A stretch of 64,000 nucleotides of DNA from an uncultured Acidobacteriota bacterium (GTDB lineage: Bacteria; Acidobacteriota; Blastocatellia; RBC074). Positions 1 to 7,478 of this stretch are shown here, piece by piece. Location: assembly GCA_902825875.1 (NCBI GenBank), contig CADECP010000010.1, positions 116,941 through 180,940 on the forward strand, given 5' to 3'. Every line of letters begins with the position of its first letter. Position 1 is the first letter of the stretch. Under the pieces are notes generated by a model, which saw only the letters and a program-made list of their open reading frames with translations, was not told the DNA's origin and ran no database searches. The position numbers and the translations under genes were made by a program.

Positions 1-1137
1 CGCCGCCGGATCGAAGCTGCTGTAATTGCTTTCGGCAAAGGCGAAGGTCAGGCTCTGATGCCAGCGCGCGGTCGTTTGAGTATCTGCCCGCGCCGAAGTC
101 ACTATGCGACGGCGGCGAGCGCGTTCGTCAGGATCAGGAAAAAGTTTCGCCGTCGCGCCCGGAACGCCTGCGCCGGAATTTTCGCTGCGCCCTGTGAAAC
201 GAAATTGCGTCCGCGCCGTCAGCCTGTAACCCAAATTCGCCGAGACGATACGGTTCTGGTAATCGTCGTTGCGGTCACGCCCTTTGGTTCTGATATGCGT
301 GAAGCTGTACGAATAATCCAGCGGGCCAGTCACGCCAGACAATCGCGCGAACTGGCGATTGAATCCGAAACTGCCGCCTTCGCCGGTGAATTCCAATTCC
401 GGCGTTGTCGTCGAACCGCGATGCGTGATGAATTGCAGTACTCCAGCCATCGCATCCGAACCATAAACGGCGCTTTGCGTTCCACGAATCAGTTCGACGC
501 GCGCGGCGTTGTCCGCAGTGAAGTCCGCAAAATCCAACGAACCGCCAGCATCATTGATCGGCACGCCGTCCATCAGAACTTTGGTGTAATCCGATTCGCC
601 GCCGCGCACGAACAACGAAGTGATGCCACCGCGTCGCGCAGTTTGCATCACAGTCACTCCGGGCGAAGAGCGCAAAGCATCAAACACAGTCACACGTTGA
701 GCGCGCGCCAAATCCGTCGCCGAAATAACATAGGCGCTCGCAGGGCTTTCGCCGGAGCGCGATTCGGTTCGCGTGGCTGAAACAATCACCGAATCTTCAA
801 TCGCTGCGGCAACCAGCGGAACGGCAATCTGAAATTGCCGCCCGGCGACGATTTTCAACGGTTGAGCGCCACCTTGTTGCGTCAGTCCATCGGCTTCGAC
901 CGAGAGCGTGTAATCGCCCGGCAGCAGATAATCGAACCCAAACTCCCCTGCTTCGTTGCTGGTGGATTCGCGCAAAGCGATTTTGCCGTTGAAAAACAAC
1001 ACAACGCGCGCTCCGCGAATCGCCGCGCCACGCGAATCCACAATTTTTCCGATCAACGATCCGCGCGAAGCTTGCGCGAAAACGCTGATCGCTAGCAGAC
1101 AGATCAAAGCGATAATTCCAGATAGTTTGAACTTCAT
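1..1137 (-). CDS. btuB: TonB-dependent receptor, BtuB-like, partial (C-terminus outside window)
   Basis: This frame is open to the window edge: 379 codons from an ATG at 1137, with no stop. Residues 1-22 are a signal peptide ending in VFAQA. Residues ~24-105 are a carboxypeptidase-regulatory (CNA-B-like) domain, with a GEFGFDYLLPGDY segment. A TonB plug follows (~120-235; SATRTE, SSPGVTV, LFVRGGESDYTKVLMDGVPI, ELIRGTQSAVYGSDA), then the first barrel strands. The family imports large ligands across the outer membrane using TonB energy. It lies downstream of btuF and btuCD under a B12 riboswitch, so cobalamin or a corrinoid is the likely substrate (inference). A nested repeat element fills the 264 bp between it and btuCD, so cotranscription is likely but not certain. 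The N-terminal regulatory domain is common in acidobacterial receptors. Confidence 0.88.
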   Translation of the reverse strand, partial: MKFKLSGIIALICLLAISVFAQASRGSLIGKIVDSRGAAIRGARVVLFFNGKIALRESTSNEAGEFGFDYLLPGDYTLSVEADGLTQQGGAQPLKIVAGRQFQIAVPLVAAAIEDSVIVSATRTESRSGESPASAYVISATDLARAQRVTVFDALRSSPGVTVMQTARRGGITSLFVRGGESDYTKVLMDGVPINDAGGSLDFADFTADNAARVELIRGTQSAVYGSDAMAGVLQFITHRGSTTTPELEFTGEGGSFGFNRQFARLSGVTGPLDYSYSFTHIRTKGRDRNDDYQNRIVSANLGYRLTARTQFRFTGRSENSGAGVPGATAKLFPDPDERARRRRIVTSARADTQTTARWHQSLTFAFAESNYSSFDPAA

Positions 1138-1167
1138 GATGATTCCTTACTTTTGGTTTTGCCTTTT

Positions 1168-1400
1168 GTGTCAGTAGCCCGCGCGTAAGCACAATGAGAT
1201 TAAGGCAAGCAATTTGCAGAGAAGCGGTGGGACAGGTTCTTAACCTGTCCCATAGGAAATTTGTGCTGCTGAAGCAGTGGGACAGGTTACGAACCTGTCC
1301 CACCAAGCCACAAGCAATTCCCTTGCCTTAATCTCATTGCGCGTAAGCAAGGGCTTGGATTTCAAGCTCAAGCACTCCCTTACGGTCGTGCTACTGACAC
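1168..1400. repeat. Nested palindromic elements, outer one split by an inner one
   Basis: An outer inverted repeat begins GTGTCAGTAGC (1168-1178) and ends GCTACTGACAC (1390-1400). It ends one base before the btuCD stop codon. Within it lies a second element, 1192-1339, with 18-bp perfect terminal inverted repeats (CAATGAGATTAAGGCAAG and its complement). CGCGTAAGCA flanks the inner element on both sides (1182-1191 and 1340-1349). Removing the inner element and one flank copy restores a compact hairpin-forming outer element. Confidence 0.85.
1192..1339. mobile_element. MITE-like element with 18-bp TIRs and 10-bp target duplication
   Basis: The element is 148 bp and has no coding capacity. It carries two internal palindromes of the form GGGACAGGTT-N3-AACCTGTCCC (about 1230-1252 and 1280-1302). 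The perfect terminal repeats and the 10-bp direct duplication of the target indicate transposition of a non-autonomous element. No transposase is visible in the window. Confidence 0.8.
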
Positions 1401-1401
1401 T

Positions 1402-3372
1402 TCAGATCGTCCACGAAACGCGCGGTTTGCCGCTGATCGGGTGAGCGTCCACAACCAACGAAGTTCCGAACAATTCGCCGAGCGATTGCCCGGTCATAAC
1501 TTCTGTCGGCGCGCCGCAAGCCAACAGTTTGCCTTCTTTCAACAACGCCACGCGGTCGGCGAAATCCGCAGCCAGATTGATTTCATGCGTGACGACCAAC
1601 GCGCCCAAAGCGCCTGAATGCTCGCGTTCGCGCGTCAACCCTCGCACCAGAGAAAGCAGCGAAACCTGATGCGAGATGTCCGCGTTGGCCGTCGGCTCGT
1701 CCAGCAGCAACAACCGTGGTTGCTGTGCCAACGCGCGAGCCAACACTACTCGCTGGCGTTCGCCGCTGGACAGTTCGTTGAAAAGCCGGTTGGCGAATTG
1801 CGCTGCGTCGGTGTCGCGCAACGCTTGCATCGCCAGTTCGACATCTTCGGGCGAATCGAACCCAATCGAATTGGAGTAAGCGAATCGCCCGGTCAGCACG
1901 TACTCCAAAGCCGTCAGCGGAAAGCGAACTTCGCCGGATTGCGCGACGACGGCAATGCGAGCGGCGAGTTCTCGGCGAGAAAACTTGTTGATCGGCTGGC
2001 CATCGAACAGGACTTCGCCCGCCGATGGTTGTAAGGCTCCATAAGCCACTCCGAGCAAAGTAGATTTGCCCGTGCCGTTCGGCCCCAGCAACGCGACAAT
2101 TTCTCCGGCGCGAACTTCCAAACTCACGCCGCTCAACACCGCGCGATGGTGATAACCGAAACAAACACTTCTCAAGGCCAGCGCGTTTGTAGTTCCGCCT
2201 TCAGGCGGGTGGACTGGCAACTCGCCAATATCCTGCTTGCCAAAGCTGCCGCCTAAAGGCGGAACTACCAACGTTTTTCTCAGCAGCAAATAAATGAACA
2301 CAGGCGCTCCGACCAACGCCGTAATCGCTCCGGTCGGCAATTCGCGCGGAGCAATCGCCGTTCGCGCAGCAGTGTCGGCCAACAGCACCAACAATGAACC
2401 GGCCAACGCGCTGGCAGGAATCACCAACCGGTTGTCGGCTCCGACGGCCAGACGAACCAGGTGCGGCACGACCAATCCGACGTAACCAATCGCTCCGCCC
2501 GCTGCGACCGCCGCGCCCGTTACCAGCGAAGCCGCCAGATGAACCACCCAACGCACGCGCGAGGTTTCGACTCCCAAAGCAAAAGCATCGCGTTCGCCAA
2601 CCATCATCAAATTCAAGGCGCGCGATTGCGTCATCAACGCAATCAAACAAACGGCAACTGCCGCCAACACAAAAATCAAACCTTCGTAACTGCCGCTGGA
2701 AAGATCGCCCAACAGCCACAACGTGATTTGGCGCAGCTTGACGTTGGTGGCGACCGAAGTCATCAATGCAATCATCGAAGCCAGAAAAGTCGAAAGCACT
2801 ACACCGCCCAGCGCCATTCGCGCCGGATCGTCGTCTCGACGACCAAGCCAAAAGACAATCAAAGTAGCGAGCATCGCGCCCACAAAACTGAACACCGGTT
2901 GAGCAAACGCCAGATTTGCCGCCAACAAAATTGCCAAAATCGAACCGACGGCGGCTCCGCCGGAAACTCCAAGCACGTAAGGGTCAGCCAGCGGATTACG
3001 CAGCAACGCTTGAAACGAAGCTCCGGCCATTGCCAGCGCCGCACCGACTCCGATGGCCAGACCGATGCGCGGCAATCGCAAACTGAACACAATCACATCC
3101 TGTTCCAGCGACAAGCTCGAAGCCGCTCCGGTCAGCTTGGCCATCATCGCGGCCAGAATTTGCCAGGCTGCGACATATTCACTGCCAACCGCCAACGCGA
3201 ACATCGCACAAAAAAGCAAAGCCACGCCCAGCATCAACACAACAAACATCGCGCGTCGTCGGGTCAGGTAAGCGCGAAGCAGGTCAGCCGGGAGCGCAGG
3301 CGTCCCGCCAGCGGGCGCGAGCGCAGCAAGTCCGCCTTCCAACTCCAACCTGTCCGAAGTGCTTTTGCTCAT
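1402..3372 (-). CDS. btuCD: Fused cobalamin ABC transporter permease-ATPase (BtuC-BtuD)
   Basis: The protein is 656 aa. The start is the ATG at 3372, which overlaps the btuF stop as ATGA. Residues ~35-367 are a FecCD/BtuC permease with about ten membrane segments. Residues ~396-656 are an ABC ATPase with Walker A GPNGTGKST (~430), signature LSSGERQ (~534), Walker B LLLLDEPTAN (~555) and switch histidine VTHE (~592). BtuC and BtuD are normally separate chains; here a 26-codon palindromic repeat forms the linker. The N-terminal tail before the first membrane helix is also low-complexity and repeat-derived (AALAPAGGTPALPA). With btuF and the upstream B12 riboswitch, it most likely moves corrinoids from periplasm to cytoplasm. 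The family also includes siderophore transporters, but the riboswitch argues against that. Confidence 0.9.
   Translation of the reverse strand: MSKSTSDRLELEGGLAALAPAGGTPALPADLLRAYLTRRRAMFVVLMLGVALLFCAMFALAVGSEYVAAWQILAAMMAKLTGAASSLSLEQDVIVFSLRLPRIGLAIGVGAALAMAGASFQALLRNPLADPYVLGVSGGAAVGSILAILLAANLAFAQPVFSFVGAMLATLIVFWLGRRDDDPARMALGGVVLSTFLASMIALMTSVATNVKLRQITLWLLGDLSSGSYEGLIFVLAAVAVCLIALMTQSRALNLMMVGERDAFALGVETSRVRWVVHLAASLVTGAAVAAGGAIGYVGLVVPHLVRLAVGADNRLVIPASALAGSLLVLLADTAARTAIAPRELPTGAITALVGAPVFIYLLLRKTLVVPPLGGSFGKQDIGELPVHPPEGGTTNALALRSVCFGYHHRAVLSGVSLEVRAGEIVALLGPNGTGKSTLLGVAYGALQPSAGEVLFDGQPINKFSRRELAARIAVVAQSGEVRFPLTALEYVLTGRFAYSNSIGFDSPEDVELAMQALRDTDAAQFANRLFNELSSGERQRVVLARALAQQPRLLLLDEPTANADISHQVSLLSLVRGLTREREHSGALGALVVTHEINLAADFADRVALLKEGKLLACGAPTEVMTGQSLGELFGTSLVVDAHPISGKPRVSWTI
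2190..2267. repeat. 78-bp palindromic element translated in frame as the BtuC-BtuD linker
   Basis: Terminal inverted repeats of 19 bp (2190-2208 and 2249-2267) differ at one position. Each copy is itself a small palindrome around GCCTTTAGGC. The length, 78 bp, is exactly 26 codons. On the minus strand it is read in frame, and the encoded peptide contains VPPLGGSFGK and VHPPEGGTT. It starts immediately after the last permease segment (YLLLRKT) and ends just before the ATPase (ALRSVCFGY). Confidence 0.85.
3286..3345. repeat. Probable GC-rich repeat translated in the BtuC N-terminal tail
   Basis: The segment is made of alternating GCGC and CCCGCC/GGGCG blocks able to fold back. It encodes an Ala/Pro/Gly peptide (AALAPAGGTPALPA) not expected in the permease family. 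It resembles repeat-encoded peptides I recall from other environmental genomes, but no second copy occurs in the window, so the assignment is tentative. Confidence 0.4.
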
Positions 3373-4286
3373 TTGTTTGGGTGCAAACCTTTCGCCAATT
3401 GTTCCAAACCATCCACGATGCGCGGGCCTGGGCGATCCACCCAATCAGGGTTCACGCGAACAATGTGATTGGTTTTGATCGCCGGAGTCACCGCAAAATC
3501 CCGGCGCAAATCCTCTTCTTTGACCAGTTCGGTTCCGTGCGAAGCCGGAGCGACGATCACTTGCGGCGTGCGCGCAATCGCTGTTTCGCGCGACAGTTGC
3601 GGATAATCCGTCGTTTCGTTGGCGGTGACAGATTCGCCTCCGGCCAACCGAATCAAATCGTTGATGAAAGTATTTCGCCCGGCGGTAATCAGCGGAGCCG
3701 TTTGCAGCACGTACAACACTTTTGGTTTTGGAAAGGCTTTGGTGCGAACCTCTACGTTGGCGATTCGCGTTTGCATCTGCACGATGAGTTTTTGGGACTC
3801 AACCGTCGCCCCGGTCACTTCACCAAGTTTATGAATCGAAGCGAGAACTTCGCCGATGCTGCGCGGATTGGTAACGTAAACCGGGATGTTCAATTCGCCC
3901 AATTGCCGAGCCAGTTTTTCCAACTGGCTGGCCGTGGTGATGATGACCAGATCGGGTTTCAGGGAAATCAGCCGCTCAGGATTGGGGTTCAGTGTGTCGC
4001 CGACTTGCTCTTTCGCTTTGGCGGCTTCGGGAAAATCGCAATAGGCTGTCACGCCTGCGACTTTGTCGCCAAGCCCCAACGCGAACAAGGTTTCGGTGAC
4101 GCTCGGAGCCAGCGAAATGATGCGTTTCGGCGGAAAAGCGACCTGAACTTCGCGGCCAAGCTCGTCCGTAAAAGTTCGTACAGACGGAATCAATCCAGCC
4201 GGTTTCGACTGAGCGCAGGCAGTCAGCCACAAACCTGCCAGCAAAACCAACAGCCAGCGATGATGTTGTTGAATCCGATTCGTCAT
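3369..4286 (-). CDS. btuF: Cobalamin ABC transporter substrate-binding lipoprotein (BtuF-like)
   Basis: The protein is 305 aa. The ATG at 4286 is chosen because it places a lipoprotein signal at the N-terminus (charged start, LLVLLAGLWL core, lipobox LTAC). An ATG 45 nt further upstream would add an atypical tail. The mature part is a class III periplasmic binding protein: DELGREVQVAFPPKRIISLAPSVTE, then a GVTAYCDFP segment and KPDLVII. This fold (BtuF/FepB/ShuT) has two Rossmann-like lobes joined by a rigid helix. The stop overlaps the btuCD start by 4 bp, giving translational coupling. It is the first gene after the B12 riboswitch and terminator, so it should be repressed when cobalamin is plentiful. 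Its role is to pass corrinoid from the outer-membrane receptor to BtuCD. Confidence 0.9.
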   Translation of the reverse strand: MTNRIQQHHRWLLVLLAGLWLTACAQSKPAGLIPSVRTFTDELGREVQVAFPPKRIISLAPSVTETLFALGLGDKVAGVTAYCDFPEAAKAKEQVGDTLNPNPERLISLKPDLVIITTASQLEKLARQLGELNIPVYVTNPRSIGEVLASIHKLGEVTGATVESQKLIVQMQTRIANVEVRTKAFPKPKVLYVLQTAPLITAGRNTFINDLIRLAGGESVTANETTDYPQLSRETAIARTPQVIVAPASHGTELVKEEDLRRDFAVTPAIKTNHIVRVNPDWVDRPGPRIVDGLEQLAKGLHPNK

Positions 4287-4335
4287 TACCAAGCAATTTC
4301 TCAAAGCTGCGCTCAAGTGGCGGCACTCCAAAAAC

Positions 4336-4383
4336 GCAAAAAAGCCTCAGACGCAACGGATGTAAAAGCGCGCGTCTGAGGCT
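4336..4383 (-). terminator. Intrinsic terminator, expression platform of the B12 riboswitch
   Basis: Read on the minus strand, a perfect 12-bp stem (AGCCTCAGACGC with its complement; 4372-4383 and 4343-4354) is followed by a U-run. It lies between the riboswitch aptamer and the btuF start, as expected for B12-triggered transcription termination. Confidence 0.85.
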
Positions 4384-4466
4384 TGAATGTTCTCGAAAAA
4401 ACCAAAAGGAGACTTCTGCCTGCGAAAACCAGCCGCCGCGCTCTTTCAGCCGAAGAGCCGTCGAAA

Positions 4467-4650
4467 ATCTTTCAGGCAGGTCTCCTGGCTTGGCCTGCGA
4501 CGACGGCAACCTTCTCACGCGAATTACGCGCAATGGCGTTTAAGCCTCGTCGGCAAAATATCGGCCTCACAGTGGCGGTGACCACGCGGGATTTGCACCC
4601 GCTTCCCTATTCTCTCGTTGCCACAACCGGCAACAAGCACCTGAAAAAGT
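4467..4650 (-). promoter_or_regulatory. Cobalamin riboswitch (B12 aptamer)
   Basis: The minus strand shows the conserved elements in order: a P1 arm TTTCAGG, the GGGAAGCGGGTGCAAATCCC core, GGTCACCGCCACTGTGA, the B12-box AGCCAGGAGACCTGCC (4477-4492), and the closing P1 arm CCTGAAA. The P1 arms pair. It controls the btuF-btuCD-btuB genes downstream. Confidence 0.95.
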
Positions 4651-4943
4651 CATGAAAAGAACTGTCCTGGAACGGCGGCAAACTACCACGCGATTCGAAT
4701 TGCGGTCAATGAGACAGAAAAATTAAAAATAAAACTTGAGCCAAACCAGCCCGGCGTTGTAAAAAGAGGCTTCGACCTCCTGTGGTTTCTGCACTGACAC
4801 TGCTGAAAACACCCAAAACATGATGCCGGTTTGATTCGTTTGGCAGGATCAACCCCCCAAAATGCCGATTCCCATTCAGACACAATCATCTCGTTCCATC
4901 CCCGTAAACATCAGCACTTTAAGTTATTTAGAAGGAAAATCAG
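4651..4943. promoter_or_regulatory. Intergenic region with candidate minus-strand promoter for the B12 operon
   Basis: On the minus strand TTGACC (4704-4709) is followed after 18 bp by TAGTTT (4680-4685), just upstream of the riboswitch. This is a weak sigma-70-like match. The rest of the stretch holds no convincing ORF, RNA or repeat. The final bases carry the AGAAGG ribosome-binding site of the next gene. Confidence 0.35.
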
Positions 4944-6269
4944 GTGAGTAACAAACATAAACTACTGGAAAAAATTGCTTCGCGCACAGCGCGAGTCGGA
5001 GTCATAGGACTTGGATACGTTGGATTGCCGTTGGTAGTGGAATTTGCCGGAAGCGGATTTGAATCCACCGGCTTTGAAGTGGACGCGCGAAAAGCCGACC
5101 TGCTCAATCGCGGCGAATCGTACATCCCGGATGTTCCTACGGCTCATGTTGCCGAATGCGTCGCGGCGAAAAAACTGCGCGCGACAACGGATTTTTCCGA
5201 ACTGAAAGATCAGGACATCATCATCATTTGCGTTCCCACGCCTCTGCGAAAAACCAAAGACCCGGATGTTTCTTACATCCTGGCCGCTTCTGAAAAAATC
5301 CAGGCCACGCTCCGACCGGGGCAATTGATTATTCTGGAATCCACGACTTATCCCGGCACGACCGACGAAGTGCTGAAACCCATGTTCGACGAAACCGGAC
5401 ACAAACTCGACGAAGATTACTTTCTGGCCTTTTCGCCTGAACGAGTTGATCCCGGCAACGAAAAGTACAACACCAAAAACATCACCAAAGTCGTCGGCGG
5501 CGTCACGGCCATCAGCGCCGAAGTTGCTGCGGCGGCTTATTCGGCAATCGTTGACCACGTGCATGCCGTCAGTTCGGCTCGCGTGGCCGAAACCTGCAAA
5601 CTGCTGGAAAACACGTTTCGCGCCGTAAACATCGGTCTGGTCAACGAACTTGCTCAGCTTTGCCACACGCTGAACATTGACACTTGGGAAGTCATCGCAG
5701 CGGCGGCGACCAAACCGTTCGGCTTTATGCCGTTTTATCCCGGACCGGGCATCGGCGGTCATTGCATTCCGCTCGACCCGCATTATTTGTCGTGGAAAGC
5801 GCGCATGCACGGATTTGAAGCTCGCTTTATTTCGCTGGCCGAAGAAGTCAATTCCCGCATGCCGGAACACGTCGTGGATTTGGTTATCAAAGGGTTGAAC
5901 AGCCAACGCAAACCGGCAAACGGATCCAACATTTTGATTATGGGCGTAGCGTACAAACGCGACATTGACGACATGCGCGAAAGTCCCGCGCTGGCCATCA
6001 TCGAAAAATTGCAGGAACTCGGCGCTGAAGTCAGTTTTCACGATCCGTATGTGGCAGAGGTTCATCTGGAAGGAAACGGTTCACGAATGAGCGGCATTCC
6101 GCTCAGCCAGGAGGTCGTCACCAAATCAGATTGCGTTGTCATCGTCACCGATCACCGCAACATTGATTACGGCTGGTTGGTCGAACACGCCAAACTGGTG
6201 GTGGATACGCGCAACACCACGCGCAAATTACGCGACGAACGATCCGACGGCAAAATCATTCGCTTATAA
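4944..6269 (+). CDS. UDP-sugar 6-dehydrogenase (UDP-GlcNAc/ManNAc/Glc dehydrogenase family)
   Basis: The protein is 441 aa. The GTG start at 4944 is preceded by AGAAGGA at a good distance. The N-terminal NAD-binding Rossmann domain contains VGVIGLGYVGLPL (18-30). The central dimerisation domain carries the catalytic cysteine, C274, in GPGIGGHCIPLDP. The C-terminal UDP-binding domain contains GVAYKRDIDDMRESPAL. The family oxidises the C6 hydroxyl of a UDP-hexose to a carboxylate with two NAD+, supplying uronic acids for surface polysaccharide. The spacing and motifs resemble the WbpA/WecC branch more than Ugd, so a UDP-N-acetylhexosamine substrate is plausible but unproven. No polysaccharide genes flank it, and a strong terminator follows, so it appears monocistronic. 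Confidence 0.92.
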   Translation: MSNKHKLLEKIASRTARVGVIGLGYVGLPLVVEFAGSGFESTGFEVDARKADLLNRGESYIPDVPTAHVAECVAAKKLRATTDFSELKDQDIIIICVPTPLRKTKDPDVSYILAASEKIQATLRPGQLIILESTTYPGTTDEVLKPMFDETGHKLDEDYFLAFSPERVDPGNEKYNTKNITKVVGGVTAISAEVAAAAYSAIVDHVHAVSSARVAETCKLLENTFRAVNIGLVNELAQLCHTLNIDTWEVIAAAATKPFGFMPFYPGPGIGGHCIPLDPHYLSWKARMHGFEARFISLAEEVNSRMPEHVVDLVIKGLNSQRKPANGSNILIMGVAYKRDIDDMRESPALAIIEKLQELGAEVSFHDPYVAEVHLEGNGSRMSGIPLSQEVVTKSDCVVIVTDHRNIDYGWLVEHAKLVVDTRNTTRKLRDERSDGKIIRL

Positions 6270-6308
6270 AAACGGCGGGACAATTTTCCAAATTGTCCCG
6301 CCGTTTTT
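6267..6308 (+). terminator. Intrinsic terminator built from a GGGACAATT palindrome
   Basis: The stem AACGGCGGGACAATTT pairs with its complement around a short loop and is followed by a T-run. It overlaps the stop codon of the sugar dehydrogenase. The GGGACAATTTTCCAAATTGTCCC core recurs at 32752 and 59466. Confidence 0.85.
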
Positions 6309-6335
6309 GTCAGAAAGCATTGCTGAAATGAAGCG

Positions 6336-6358
6336 GGGGCAATTTTTCAGATTGCCCC
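6336..6358. terminator. Second palindrome of the GGGRCAATT type between convergent genes
   Basis: GGGGCAAT and ATTGCCCC flank a short loop, with a pyrimidine-rich stretch after it on the plus strand. It lies between the convergent sugar dehydrogenase and VWA genes and probably terminates transcription in one or both directions. Confidence 0.55.
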
Positions 6359-6367
6359 TCTTTCTTT

Positions 6368-7315
6368 TTATCCCTTCTGTTTCTTGGCGTAATACCCCTG
6401 CCGAGTGCGAACGTTGGCCAGCGGTTTGGCGACTTTGACTTCGACTACACGCCATTTGCCGTCATAACGTTCGTTGGTGGATTCATAAGTCAGCGTGTAT
6501 TGCTGGCGCAATTCGTCAACGGTTTTGACAAACGCATCGCGGAGTTCGCTGCCGCCCGCCGTCCCAAAAAACTTGCCGCCGGTTTTGGCTGCCATGCCTT
6601 TCATGACTTCCGCGCCGTTGTCGCGCGGCTGAGATTTGAAAACCGAAGCGTCGCTCAAATCCACGGCATAAATCGAAGCCTGCGCGTCCAACGTTTTTCT
6701 CAGGGCTTGATCCAGCGTCGCTTTGCTTTTGGTATCGGCTCCGTCTGAAACGACCAGAATCGCGCGACGGCGTTCGGTGCGTTGAGACAAGGCTTCAGCA
6801 GATTTTGTAATCGCGTCGTACAGCGGAGTTTCGCCGTCCACTTTCAAATCCCAGACCGAATCCGGCACATCGCGGACTTCCGTAAAATCCTGCAACTGTT
6901 TCACCTTGAACCCGCCGAAGCTGTAAATGGCAAAAGTGTCTCCATCGCGCAAACCTTCGACAAACTTGGCGCAGGCGGCGCGCGCCAGCGTCAATTTGCT
7001 CTGCATGCTCAAACTGGTGTCGAGCAAAATCGCCACGGCGAACGGGCTTTCGCTGGCGTTGAAATCCACGATCTTCTGCGGAGCTTTGTCTTCGAAAATC
7101 TTGAAATCGTCCTGCTTCAGACCGGCGACATACCGATCAGTGCCGTCGGTGATGGTCACGTTCAACACCACCAGATTGGTTTCAAACTTGAATGTTTCCA
7201 GGTTTTCGGTTTTGGGCGGGTCTTGTTTGGGCGGCGGGTCTTGTTGACGCGCGCTGGTCGTGGCCAGCGACAATCCCAAAGTCAGCAACAACAAGAGAAC
7301 GACTCTGCAAGTCAT
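6368..7315 (-). CDS. VWFA-related secreted protein of the acidobacterial type
   Basis: The protein is 315 aa. The ATG at 7315 is preceded by GGAGGAAGTT; an ATG 12 nt upstream lies inside the ribosome-binding site itself. A signal peptide (VVLLLLLTLGLSLATTSA) is followed by a Pro/Gln-rich linker, a beta-rich N-terminal module (NLVVLNVTITDG...FKIFEDKAPQ) and a von Willebrand A domain. The MIDAS metal site is present as DTSLS (99-103), with the conserved GETPLYDAI and VVSDGADTKSK segments. This fits the family TIGR03436, which is greatly expanded in Acidobacteria. Members are thought to be extracytoplasmic and to bind proteins through Mg2+; no substrate is known. No operon partner is obvious. 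Confidence 0.88.
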   Translation of the reverse strand: MTCRVVLLLLLTLGLSLATTSARQQDPPPKQDPPKTENLETFKFETNLVVLNVTITDGTDRYVAGLKQDDFKIFEDKAPQKIVDFNASESPFAVAILLDTSLSMQSKLTLARAACAKFVEGLRDGDTFAIYSFGGFKVKQLQDFTEVRDVPDSVWDLKVDGETPLYDAITKSAEALSQRTERRRAILVVSDGADTKSKATLDQALRKTLDAQASIYAVDLSDASVFKSQPRDNGAEVMKGMAAKTGGKFFGTAGGSELRDAFVKTVDELRQQYTLTYESTNERYDGKWRVVEVKVAKPLANVRTRQGYYAKKQKG

Positions 7316-7339
7316 AACTTCCTCCATAAATCGTCTAAC

Positions 7340-7395
7340 TCAGAGCAAAAAACCTTGAAACAGGATTGCCAGGATTGTTTTCAGAATGAACAGGA
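7340..7395. repeat. Degenerate GGATTG/CAGGATT-rich intergenic repeat
   Basis: The segment repeats ACAGGATT-like blocks (ACAGGATTGCCAGGATTG, then GAACAGGATTC). This simple pattern is common in intergenic DNA of environmental genomes. No function can be assigned. Confidence 0.35.
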
Positions 7396-7478
7396 TTCAA
7401 ACCTGACCGGGGCCTTGTTGGAATTAAGGAGCCTGTAAATCCTGTCGAAAAAGAATGTCTCAATGTTGTTTGTTCTGA

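Noticed and set aside
2461..3468. 335-codon plus-strand frame opposite btuCD and btuF
   Set aside because: Highly Arg/Gln/His-rich, crosses two well-supported genes, no start signal.
1402..4286. Siderophore rather than cobalamin transport for the FecCD/ABC genes
   Set aside because: The family alone is ambiguous, but the upstream element has all conserved blocks of the B12 riboswitch.
4962..6065. 367-codon open frame antisense to the nucleotide-sugar dehydrogenase
   Set aside because: The sense gene has complete family motifs; the antisense product has no recognisable domain and arises from strong codon bias.
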